This document shows positions 1 to 5,428 of a stretch of DNA of 9,442 nt, one piece after another. A model generated the notes under the pieces. It made no database searches. It was not told where the DNA came from and was given only the letters and a program-made list of their open reading frames with translations. Position 1 is the first letter of the stretch; each line of letters starts with the position of its first letter. The position numbers and the translations under genes are program-made. The DNA lies in assembly GCA_964649675.1 (NCBI GenBank), contig CAZYPX010000071.1:1-9442 (forward strand), in the 5' to 3' direction. This DNA is from CAZVCG01 sp964649675. Lineage in GTDB: Bacteria > Pseudomonadota > Alphaproteobacteria > UBA9219.

Positions 1-70
1 TGCGTTTCTTCTCCGCCGTGTAGCGTTTTATAACTTTTTGCGCGAGATCGAGGATATCGGGCGGGAACAT
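1..70 (-). CDS. CinA-family protein (PncC-type nicotinamide-nucleotide amidase), N-terminus only
   Basis: Only the first 23 codons are in the window; the gene continues past the left edge. The reading begins MFPPDILDLAQKVIKRYTAE, which resembles the opening helix of the C-terminal-type CinA proteins that deamidate nicotinamide mononucleotide in pyridine-nucleotide salvage. The ATG at 70-68 is preceded by AGGAG (83-79), eight bases upstream, which supports the start. Context also supports the call: cinA lies next to ispDF and dusB/nifR3 in many alphaproteobacteria. The diagnostic family motif, including the catalytic serine region, would lie outside the window, so the call rests on a short N-terminus and on gene order. 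Another small helical protein is possible. Confidence 0.6.
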   Translation of the reverse strand, partial: MFPPDILDLAQKVIKRYTAEKKR

Positions 71-99
71 ATTGTTGGCTCCTATTGAATGTTGTGCTG

Positions 100-149
100 A
101 CCCCCCACCCACCCCTCCCCCCCTTGAGGGGGAGGGGTGGGTGGGGGGT
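100..149. repeat. Perfect 22-bp inverted repeat with G-quadruplex-type arms
   Basis: The left arm 100-121 and right arm 128-149 are exact reverse complements around a 6-base loop (122-127). The right arm reads as G-runs of 5, 4, 3 and 6 separated by single A/T bases, which fits a G-quadruplex consensus with one-base loops; because the repeat is inverted, both strands carry such a motif. It lies between the broken SMR gene and the cinA-like start, so a leftward transcript would carry it in the cinA leader. No T-run follows on either strand, so it is not a standard intrinsic terminator. It may be a dispersed palindromic element. Confidence 0.85.
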
Positions 150-172
150 AAGACAATTTATAGTCCATGACT

Positions 173-481
173 CTAAGACGCCGCCGATTCGAAGTATTTC
201 AACCCAATGACGCCTGCAATCGCTAATGCAAGCGAAATGAGGCGCGGAGCGTTCGCGCTTTCATGAAAAAACAGGATGCTGACGGCGGTGACGCCGGTGC
301 TGCCTAATCCGATAAAAGCCACGTAAACAGTTCCCCGAGGGAGAGACTTCATAGCTAAGCCAAGAAAATAAATGATTGGTACGGAAAACAAGGCCGAAAG
401 TATAACTGGAATATACGGAACGGCTTCGTAATTTTAGAAGAAAGGGCCAAGTTATTTCGAAAACGCCAGCCAGAAGAACAT
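173..481 (-). pseudogene. Broken small multidrug resistance (SMR, SugE/Gdx-like) transporter gene
   Basis: Reading leftward from an ATG at 481-479 gives 102 codons to the TAG at 175-173, close to the usual SMR length of about 105. Two in-frame TAA codons interrupt it at codons 10 (454-452) and 16 (436-434). The part after the second stop is clearly SMR-like: a membrane helix, then AMKSLPRGTVYVAF, then ESANAPRLISLALAIAGVIG, similar to the guanidinium-exporter branch (SugE/Gdx). The first helix, which should carry the essential glutamate of SMR proteins, falls in the damaged part and shows no EVxW-type motif. A TTG at 391 could start only a fragment lacking helix 1, which would be unlikely to work. 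Base composition is AT-richer than the neighbours, consistent with decay or transfer. Sequencing error is less likely because two separate stops are needed. Confidence 0.65.
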
Positions 482-498
482 ATATTCAAGCCATCCTG

Positions 499-1656
499 TT
501 ACCCCTCAAACCTGACCGTCGCCACCGCGTGCGCGGCGATGCCTTCCTCGCGGCCCGTGAAGCCAAGGCGTTCCGTCGTCGTGGCCTTGAGGCTCACGCG
601 GCCTACGTTCACTTCTAAAAGTTCGGCCATGCGCGCGCGTATCGCGTCGCGATGCGGGCCGAGCTTCGGCCTTTCGCACATTACGGTCACGTCCACGTGG
701 GCGATCATGCCGCCCCGTTCGTTGATCATGCGCACGGCGTGACGCACGAACAGGGCGCTGTCCGCGCCTTTCCATTGCGGATCGCTGGGCGGAAAAAACG
801 TGCCGATGTCGCCCGCGCTCATCGCGCCGAGCAGCGCGTCCGTCACCGCGTGCAAGATCACGTCGGCGTCCGAATGTCCTTCAAGCGTGCGGTCATGCGG
901 AATGGCGATGCCGCCGAGGTTGATGGCGCCCCCGGGGATCAGTCGGTGCACGTCGAAACCAAGGCCCGTGCGGATGTCGCCGAAATTCTGGCCGAGCAAA
1001 CGCGCGGCGCGGTCAAGGTCGTCGGGGTTCGTGATTTTCATGTTGTCCGGGTTCGAGTTGACAAGGATGACGGGAACGCCCGCCTTTTCGGCGACGGCGT
1101 TGTCGTCGGTCAGGCTTTCGCCGATAGCGGCCTGATGCGCTTTCAGGATCACGTCGAAATGAAAAGCCTGCGGCGTATGCATCTGCCACAGGTTCGCGCG
1201 GTCGATGGTGCCCACGATGCGGTTGCCATCGGCGCGCTTCAAGGTATCGACAAGCGGCTTGGCCGCCGTCGCGGCGGGATGGTCGTCCAGGGCTTTGCGC
1301 ACGGCGGTGATGGTCGCTGCGTCGATCAAAGGCCGCGCGGCGTCATGGATCATCACCAGATCGGGTTTGTCTGATGTGGCTAAAGCTTCAAGTCCGAGGC
1401 GCACGGACTCTTGCCGGGTCGCGCCGCCATGCACGGGTGGGGGCAGGTCAAGCCCTTCAACGGCGCGGTCATAAAACGCGCGATGCGTCGGGTTGATGAC
1501 GACAAGCGCGTTGTCGATCAGCGGATGGTTCAAAAAGGCCAAAACGCTCCGGCGCAAAAGCGGCATGCCGCCAACGTCCTGATATTGCTTGGGAACGGGG
1601 CCGCCGAAACGCACACCAGAACCGGCGGCGACGATGAGGGCAGTGCAGGTAGTCAT
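499..1656 (-). CDS. ispDF: Bifunctional IspD/IspF enzyme (MEP cytidylyltransferase / MECDP synthase)
   Basis: This 385-residue fusion carries out two steps of the methylerythritol phosphate pathway to isoprenoids in the cytosol: coupling of MEP to CTP (IspD) and cyclisation of CDP-ME 2-phosphate to MEcPP (IspF). The IspD part covers residues 1-222, with the nucleotide-binding opening ALIVAAGSGVRFGG, GGATRQESV (77-85) and HDAARP (104-109). The IspF part covers 227-384, with zinc ligands expected at D235, H237 (GFDVH) and H269 (HSDADVILHA), the DIGTFFPPSD loop and the C-terminal KATTTERLGFTGREEG motif. No domain looks damaged. The intermediate enzyme IspE is not in the window, which is normal. 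The ATG start has no clear Shine-Dalgarno sequence; nine T residues and a small hairpin lie just upstream. The gene is divergent from dusB, as is common in alphaproteobacteria. Confidence 0.97.
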   Translation of the reverse strand: MTTCTALIVAAGSGVRFGGPVPKQYQDVGGMPLLRRSVLAFLNHPLIDNALVVINPTHRAFYDRAVEGLDLPPPVHGGATRQESVRLGLEALATSDKPDLVMIHDAARPLIDAATITAVRKALDDHPAATAAKPLVDTLKRADGNRIVGTIDRANLWQMHTPQAFHFDVILKAHQAAIGESLTDDNAVAEKAGVPVILVNSNPDNMKITNPDDLDRAARLLGQNFGDIRTGLGFDVHRLIPGGAINLGGIAIPHDRTLEGHSDADVILHAVTDALLGAMSAGDIGTFFPPSDPQWKGADSALFVRHAVRMINERGGMIAHVDVTVMCERPKLGPHRDAIRARMAELLEVNVGRVSLKATTTERLGFTGREEGIAAHAVATVRFEG

Positions 1657-1665
1657 AAGGCGCTG

Positions 1666-1688
1666 AAAAAAAAAGGTCGATGACGACC
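1666..1688 (-). terminator. Hairpin plus T9 tract in the leader of ispDF (possible terminator or attenuator)
   Basis: On the minus strand, GGTCG and CGACC (1688-1684 and 1679-1675) can pair around the loop TCAT, directly followed by nine T residues (1674-1666). The tract ends nine bases before the ispDF ATG, where a ribosome binding site would be expected. The stem is only 5 bp, so termination may be weak. It could attenuate ispDF or stop leftward read-through; the choice depends on where transcription starts. Confidence 0.4.
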
Positions 1689-1711
1689 GTTAAACTAACC
1701 CCCAAGGCGGA

Positions 1712-1727
1712 CAAAGCAAGAGCTTTG
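1712..1727 (+). other. Small inverted repeat in the ispDF-dusB intergenic region
   Basis: CAAAGC (1712-1717) and GCTTTG (1722-1727) are exact complements around AAGA. It lies just upstream of the sigma54-like element, so it could be an operator or merely a chance hairpin. Nothing in the sequence decides between these. Confidence 0.35.
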
Positions 1728-1733
1728 CTTGCA

Positions 1734-1748
1734 TGGCGGGAACTTTGC
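1734..1748 (+). promoter_or_regulatory. Sigma54-like -24/-12 element upstream of dusB
   Basis: The segment reads TGGC (1734-1737), seven bases, then TTGC (1745-1748), which matches the core of the RpoN consensus TGGCAC-N5-TTGC with exact -24/-12 spacing. The AC after TGGC is GG here. A start would fall near 1760, at the edge of the hairpin at 1756-1774 and about 28 bases before the dusB ATG. The match is by eye and has no upstream enhancer assigned. A sigma70 promoter for the operon was not convincing in this interval. Confidence 0.35.
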
Positions 1749-1755
1749 GGCTAAG

Positions 1756-1774
1756 TTGCCTAAAAAATAGGCAA
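1756..1774 (+). promoter_or_regulatory. 19-bp palindrome in the dusB leader
   Basis: TTGCCTA (1756-1762) and TAGGCAA (1768-1774) are exact complements around five A residues. It ends 13 bases before the dusB ATG and overlaps the start predicted from the sigma54-like element. It could be a repressor operator or an mRNA hairpin next to the ribosome binding site (GAGAAG, 1778-1783). No known operator was recognised. Confidence 0.5.
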
Positions 1775-1787
1775 ACGAGAAGCGACT

Positions 1788-2837
1788 ATGTTGGATGCCG
1801 TGACGCGAACGCAGGCGCTTAAGGGGTTCGCCCCTGTGGCTTTGCCGCGCCTGAAGCCCATCCTTCTTGGCGGCGTGACGATCGAAACGCCTGTCATTCT
1901 GGCCCCGATGGCGGGCGTGACGGACAGGCCGTTCCGCCGCTTGGTGAAGAAATACGGGGCAGGACTGATGGTTACCGAGATGATCGCGAGCCAGGCGATG
2001 ATCCGCGAAGTTAGAAAAACGCTCCAGATGGTCGAGAAGGGCGACGACGAACAGCCCATGGCCGTTCAGATCGTGGGTTGCGAGCCGGACGTGATGGCTG
2101 ACGCCGCGCGGCTCAACGAAGACCGTGGCGCGCCCGTCATCGATATCAATTTCGGCTGTCCCGTCAAAAAAATCGTGAACAATCAGGCGGGCGCGGCGAT
2201 CATGCGCGACGAAAAACTCGCCGTCGCCATTCTGGAAAAAGTCGTGAAGTCGGTGCGCGTTCCGGTGACGCTCAAAATGCGGCTCGGCTGGAGCGCCGAG
2301 ACCGTCAACGCGCCGCGCCTCGCCAAAATCGCGGAAGACACCGGCATCCGCATGGTTACGGTGCATGGCCGCACGCGCAACCAGTTCTACAAAGGCGCGG
2401 CCGACTGGGCGGCGGTGCGCCACGTCAAGGAAAGCGTGGGCATTCCCGTCATCGTCAACGGCGATATCGTGGACGGCGCGTCGGCGCTTAAGGCTTTGGC
2501 GCTGTCCGGCGCCGACGGCGTGATGATAGGACGCGGGACGTACGGCCGACCGTGGCTTTTGCGTCATGTGATGGACAAGCTTCAATACGGCCTTGATGCG
2601 CCGCCGCCCACGTTCAAGCAACTCTACGCCGCGATCACCGAACATTTCGAATCCATGTTGGCGTTTTATGGCGATCATGCGGGGTTGCGCATTGCGCGCA
2701 AGCACATCGGCTGGTACAGCAAGAGTCTGTCGAAATCGTCGGAGTTCCGCGCTGCGGTGAACGCGTGCGGCGATCCGGCCCAAGCGCGCGAGATCATCAA
2801 AAATTTCTTCGAGCCTTTAGTCGAACAAACGGTCTAG
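1788..2837 (+). CDS. dusB: tRNA-dihydrouridine synthase DusB (NifR3 family)
   Basis: This 349-residue flavoenzyme reduces uridines to dihydrouridine in the D-loop of tRNAs, using FMN and NADPH. The TIM-barrel signature is intact: LAPMAGVTDRPFRRL near residues 38-52, IDINFGCPVKKIVNNQAGAA with the presumed catalytic C124, the strand KMRLGW, HGRTRNQFYKGAADW (193-207), and the FMN phosphate region VNGDI...GADGVMIGRG (223-249). Length is close to the usual 320-350. The ATG at 1788 follows a modest GAGAAG site; the first about 25 residues before the barrel are not conserved in a way I can judge, so a slightly later start is possible. In alphaproteobacteria this gene (historically nifR3) heads the ntr operon, and here it lies two bases before the next gene, so co-transcription is likely. 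Confidence 0.96.
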   Translation: MLDAVTRTQALKGFAPVALPRLKPILLGGVTIETPVILAPMAGVTDRPFRRLVKKYGAGLMVTEMIASQAMIREVRKTLQMVEKGDDEQPMAVQIVGCEPDVMADAARLNEDRGAPVIDINFGCPVKKIVNNQAGAAIMRDEKLAVAILEKVVKSVRVPVTLKMRLGWSAETVNAPRLAKIAEDTGIRMVTVHGRTRNQFYKGAADWAAVRHVKESVGIPVIVNGDIVDGASALKALALSGADGVMIGRGTYGRPWLLRHVMDKLQYGLDAPPPTFKQLYAAITEHFESMLAFYGDHAGLRIARKHIGWYSKSLSKSSEFRAAVNACGDPAQAREIIKNFFEPLVEQTV

Positions 2838-2839
2838 TT

Positions 2840-3127
2840 ATGGAACGATCCGAGACAAAAACGCCCAGTCTGTCCGCCCCCGTCGAAAAGCATCTGCGCG
2901 ACTACTTTGCCGCGCACGAAAGCGGTTTGCCCGCTTCGGGTCTCTATGGGCGCGTTCTGCGCGAGATCGAACGTCCTTTGCTCAGCGTGGCCTTGAAGGA
3001 GTGTCGGGGGAACCAGCTGCGCGCGGCGGCTTTGCTGGGCATGAACCGGAACACGCTGCGCAAGAAAATCCGCGAGCTTGGCCTCAAACCCGAACGCGCG
3101 GCGAACGCGAACGGCGAGGACGCATGA
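2840..3127 (+). CDS. Fis-type HTH protein resembling the isolated NtrC DNA-binding domain
   Basis: This 95-residue protein has no receiver or ATPase domain. Residues 12-42 (VEKHLRDYFAAHESGLPASG and on) resemble the linker that precedes the DNA-binding domain of alphaproteobacterial NtrC. Residues 43-83 are a Fis-type helix-turn-helix, with GNQLRAAALLGMNRNTLRKK as the recognition unit. Its place, between dusB and ntrY, is where ntrB and ntrC normally sit. The likely role is a DNA-binding, probably dimeric, regulator without phosphorylation control; target sites are unknown. The ATG at 2840 lies two bases after the dusB stop and has no strong ribosome site of its own, which suggests translational coupling. 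An upstream in-frame GTG at 2765 would add 25 residues inside dusB and is less likely. The stop overlaps the ntrY start (ATGA). It could instead be an ancestral Fis-like form, not a remnant. Confidence 0.88.
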   Translation: MERSETKTPSLSAPVEKHLRDYFAAHESGLPASGLYGRVLREIERPLLSVALKECRGNQLRAAALLGMNRNTLRKKIRELGLKPERAANANGEDA

Positions 3128-5367
3128 TCGCTGCGGCTGCAAAGGAACGTTTGTCCATTTGGGCCACGCGCGTCGGCGTGCGGAGCAAGCTCGCGTTTAC
3201 GCTCGTGTTGATGGCCGTGGCGTCGAGCCTTGCGACCTACGGCGCGCTGACGCACACCCCCTTTTTCGGAAACGATCCGACGACGGTGACGGTGCTATTG
3301 GCGCTCGATCTCGTCTTCCTTCTGCTTTTGGGGACGCTGGTCGCCCAGCGGATCTACGCCATTGTGATCCGCCGCCGCCGCAATCAGGCGGGATCGCGGC
3401 TCCACGCGCGGATGGTCAGCGTGTTTTCGCTTTTGGCGGCGGCGCCCGCGTTTATTGTGGCGATGTTTGCGGCGGTGTTCTTTTATTTCGGCGTTGAGGC
3501 GTGGTTTTCCGAGCGCGTCCGCACCGCGCTCGACGAATCGCAGGAAGTCGCGCAGGCCTACCTGCGCGAGCACCAGCAGGTTCTTCGCGCCGATGCGTTG
3601 GCGATGGCCAACGACCTTAACCGCCAGGCTCCGCTTATCGCGGACGATCCGGTGCGTTTCGCCCAGATCGTTTCGGCCCAGGCCTACCTGCGCTCGCTGA
3701 CGGAAGTCATCGTGTTCGACGGCACGGGCAAGATTCTGGCGCGTTCGGGCCTTACGTTCGCGCTGTCGTTCGAGCCGATCACGGAAGAGATGCGCGAGCG
3801 CGCCCGCAACGGCGAGGTCGTTCTCCTGATCAGCGAAACCGACGATCGCGTGCGCGCGCTATTGCGCCTCGACAATTACATGGACGCCTTCCTGTTCGTG
3901 GGCCGTCTTGTGGAGCCCAAGGTTCTGGCGCACATGGAGGCGACCGAAAAAGCCGTCATGGATTATCACGATCTTAAGGAACACAGCTCCGGCATCCGAA
4001 TTCTGATCACGGTCATTTTCGTCGTCGTAGCGATGTTGCTGTTTATGGCGGCGATCTGGTTCGGCCTGAATTTCGCGACTCGCCTTGTCCGCCCGATCAG
4101 CGAGTTGATCGGGGCCACGGACCGCGTCCGCGCGGGCGATTTGTCGGCGCGGGTGACCACGGACGATTCCAACGACGACGAATTGGCCATGCTTGGCCGC
4201 GCGTTCAACCGTATGGCGCACCAGCTTGAGAGCCAGCGCGCCGACTTGATCGAGGCGAACCGCCAGCTCGACCTGCGCCGCCGTTTTACCGAGGCGGTTC
4301 TTGCGGGCGTGTCGGCGGGGGTCATCGGCCTTGATCCCGCCATGCACATCAACATCATGAACGCCTCGGCGGCCGAGTTTTTCGGCATTACGGATCCCGA
4401 AGCGCTTAAGGGGCATCCGCTTGCCGTTTTGTCGCCCGAAATCCATGATCTTCTCCAAAACATGCCGCGCGGCGCGAGGCTCAAGGACGGCCAGGTGGAG
4501 GTCCGCCGTCCTGGCCAGCCGGTCCGAACGCTGCTCGTGCGCCTGTCGTCCGAGCTTCAGGGCAACGAGGTCAAAGGATACGTGGTGACGTTCGACGACG
4601 TGTCCGAGCTTGTCTCTGCCCAGCGCAAGGCGGCCTGGGCCGACGTGGCGCGCCGCATCGCGCACGAAATCAAGAATCCGCTTACGCCCATCCAGCTTTC
4701 GGCCGAACGCCTGCGTCGCAAATACGCGAACGAGGTCCAAACCGATCCCGAGGTGTTCCAGACATGCACCGACACCATCGTCAAGCACGTGGAAGACATC
4801 GGGCGCATGGTTGACGAGTTTTCGGCCTTCGCGCGGATGCCCACGCCGGTCATCAAGCCGCACGACGTGCGCGAGCTGTGCCGCCAGACGGTGTTTCTGC
4901 AAGCGACGGGCCGCAACGATATCCGTTACGCGCAAGACTTGCCGAAGGCCGCGTGCGTGGCCGAATGCGATTCGCGCCAGATCGCGCAGGCGCTCACCAA
5001 CATGCTCAAGAACGCGGCCGAAGCCATCGACGCGCGTCCCGCGCCCGCCGAAGGCGCGTTGCCGGCGGGCGAGATCAGGCTCGTTCTCGAGGCGACGGAC
5101 GACTTTATCTCCCTGAGCGTCGAGGACAACGGCGTCGGCCTGCCGGTCGAAGACCGCAACCGCCTGACGGAACCTTATGTCACCACGCGCAGCAAGGGTA
5201 CGGGGCTGGGGCTTGCCATCGTGAAAAAAATCATGGAAGACCATCAGGGCTATCTCGATCTTGACGACAGGGCGGGCGGCGGCGCCGTCGTCACGCTCGC
5301 ATGGCCGCGCCGTCAGACGGACGCGGGCCGTCCGCGTCAGGACATGCGCGCGGCGGCGAGGGGTTGA
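3124..5367 (+). CDS. ntrY: Membrane sensor histidine kinase NtrY
   Basis: This 747-residue protein is a two-component sensor that phosphorylates NtrX; the family has been tied to nitrogen metabolism and, in some species, to redox sensing. Three membrane segments lie near residues 24-42, 55-80 and 98-122, followed by an extracytoplasmic region (about 125-288) and a fourth segment (about 290-316). Then come HAMP (317-370), PAS (about 385-490), the dimerisation domain with RRIAHEIKNPLTP (phosphoacceptor H514), and the ATPase with N-box NMLKNAAEAID (626 on), G1 VEDNGVGLP and G2 SKGTGLGLAIVKK. All catalytic boxes are present. The ATG at 3124 overlaps the previous stop by four bases and follows GAGGA; a GTG at 3001 would add a non-conserved 41-residue extension and was not chosen. 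No ntrB-like kinase is present in the window. Confidence 0.95.
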   Translation: MIAAAAKERLSIWATRVGVRSKLAFTLVLMAVASSLATYGALTHTPFFGNDPTTVTVLLALDLVFLLLLGTLVAQRIYAIVIRRRRNQAGSRLHARMVSVFSLLAAAPAFIVAMFAAVFFYFGVEAWFSERVRTALDESQEVAQAYLREHQQVLRADALAMANDLNRQAPLIADDPVRFAQIVSAQAYLRSLTEVIVFDGTGKILARSGLTFALSFEPITEEMRERARNGEVVLLISETDDRVRALLRLDNYMDAFLFVGRLVEPKVLAHMEATEKAVMDYHDLKEHSSGIRILITVIFVVVAMLLFMAAIWFGLNFATRLVRPISELIGATDRVRAGDLSARVTTDDSNDDELAMLGRAFNRMAHQLESQRADLIEANRQLDLRRRFTEAVLAGVSAGVIGLDPAMHINIMNASAAEFFGITDPEALKGHPLAVLSPEIHDLLQNMPRGARLKDGQVEVRRPGQPVRTLLVRLSSELQGNEVKGYVVTFDDVSELVSAQRKAAWADVARRIAHEIKNPLTPIQLSAERLRRKYANEVQTDPEVFQTCTDTIVKHVEDIGRMVDEFSAFARMPTPVIKPHDVRELCRQTVFLQATGRNDIRYAQDLPKAACVAECDSRQIAQALTNMLKNAAEAIDARPAPAEGALPAGEIRLVLEATDDFISLSVEDNGVGLPVEDRNRLTEPYVTTRSKGTGLGLAIVKKIMEDHQGYLDLDDRAGGGAVVTLAWPRRQTDAGRPRQDMRAAARG

Positions 5368-5375
5368 GAGAAATA

Positions 5376-5401
5376 GTCGTTCCCGCTTTCGCGCGAATGA
5401 C
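5376..5401. repeat. Degraded palindrome of the GTCATTCCCGC...GCGGGAATGAC dispersed-repeat type
   Basis: Between ntrY and the next gene, GTCGTTCCCGC (5376-5386) faces GCGCGAATGAC (5391-5401) around TTTC. Nine of eleven positions pair and one more is a G-T wobble. It looks like a worn copy of a palindromic repeat common in many bacterial genomes, which when translated reads as SFxRKRE or VxPAFAxMT; both readings occur here on opposite strands. In the mRNA it could form a hairpin that separates ntrY from the binding-protein gene. No T-run follows, so strong termination is not expected. Confidence 0.6.
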
Positions 5402-5428
5402 GTACTATAAATTTTCAGGAGGTCTTTC

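Noticed and set aside
391..391. Intact short SMR gene starting at TTG 391
   Set aside because: It would lack the first transmembrane helix with the essential glutamate, and an in-frame remnant with two stops lies upstream, so a pseudogene is the better call.
652..1374. Plus-strand open frame opposite ispDF
   Set aside because: Antisense shadow of ispDF with no family motif and biased composition.
1695..2783. Long open frame on the minus strand opposite dusB
   Set aside because: Arg/His-rich antisense frame without recognisable domain; dusB motifs on the plus strand are complete.
2765..2839. Upstream GTG start for the Fis-type gene
   Set aside because: It lies inside dusB, adds residues unlike the NtrC linker, and the ATG at 2840 directly follows the dusB stop, which suits coupled translation.
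3001..3123. GTG start at 3001 that would extend NtrY by 41 residues
   Set aside because: The extension overlaps the Fis-type gene, has no NtrY-like sequence, and the ATG at 3124 has GAGGA upstream and an ATGA overlap with the preceding stop.
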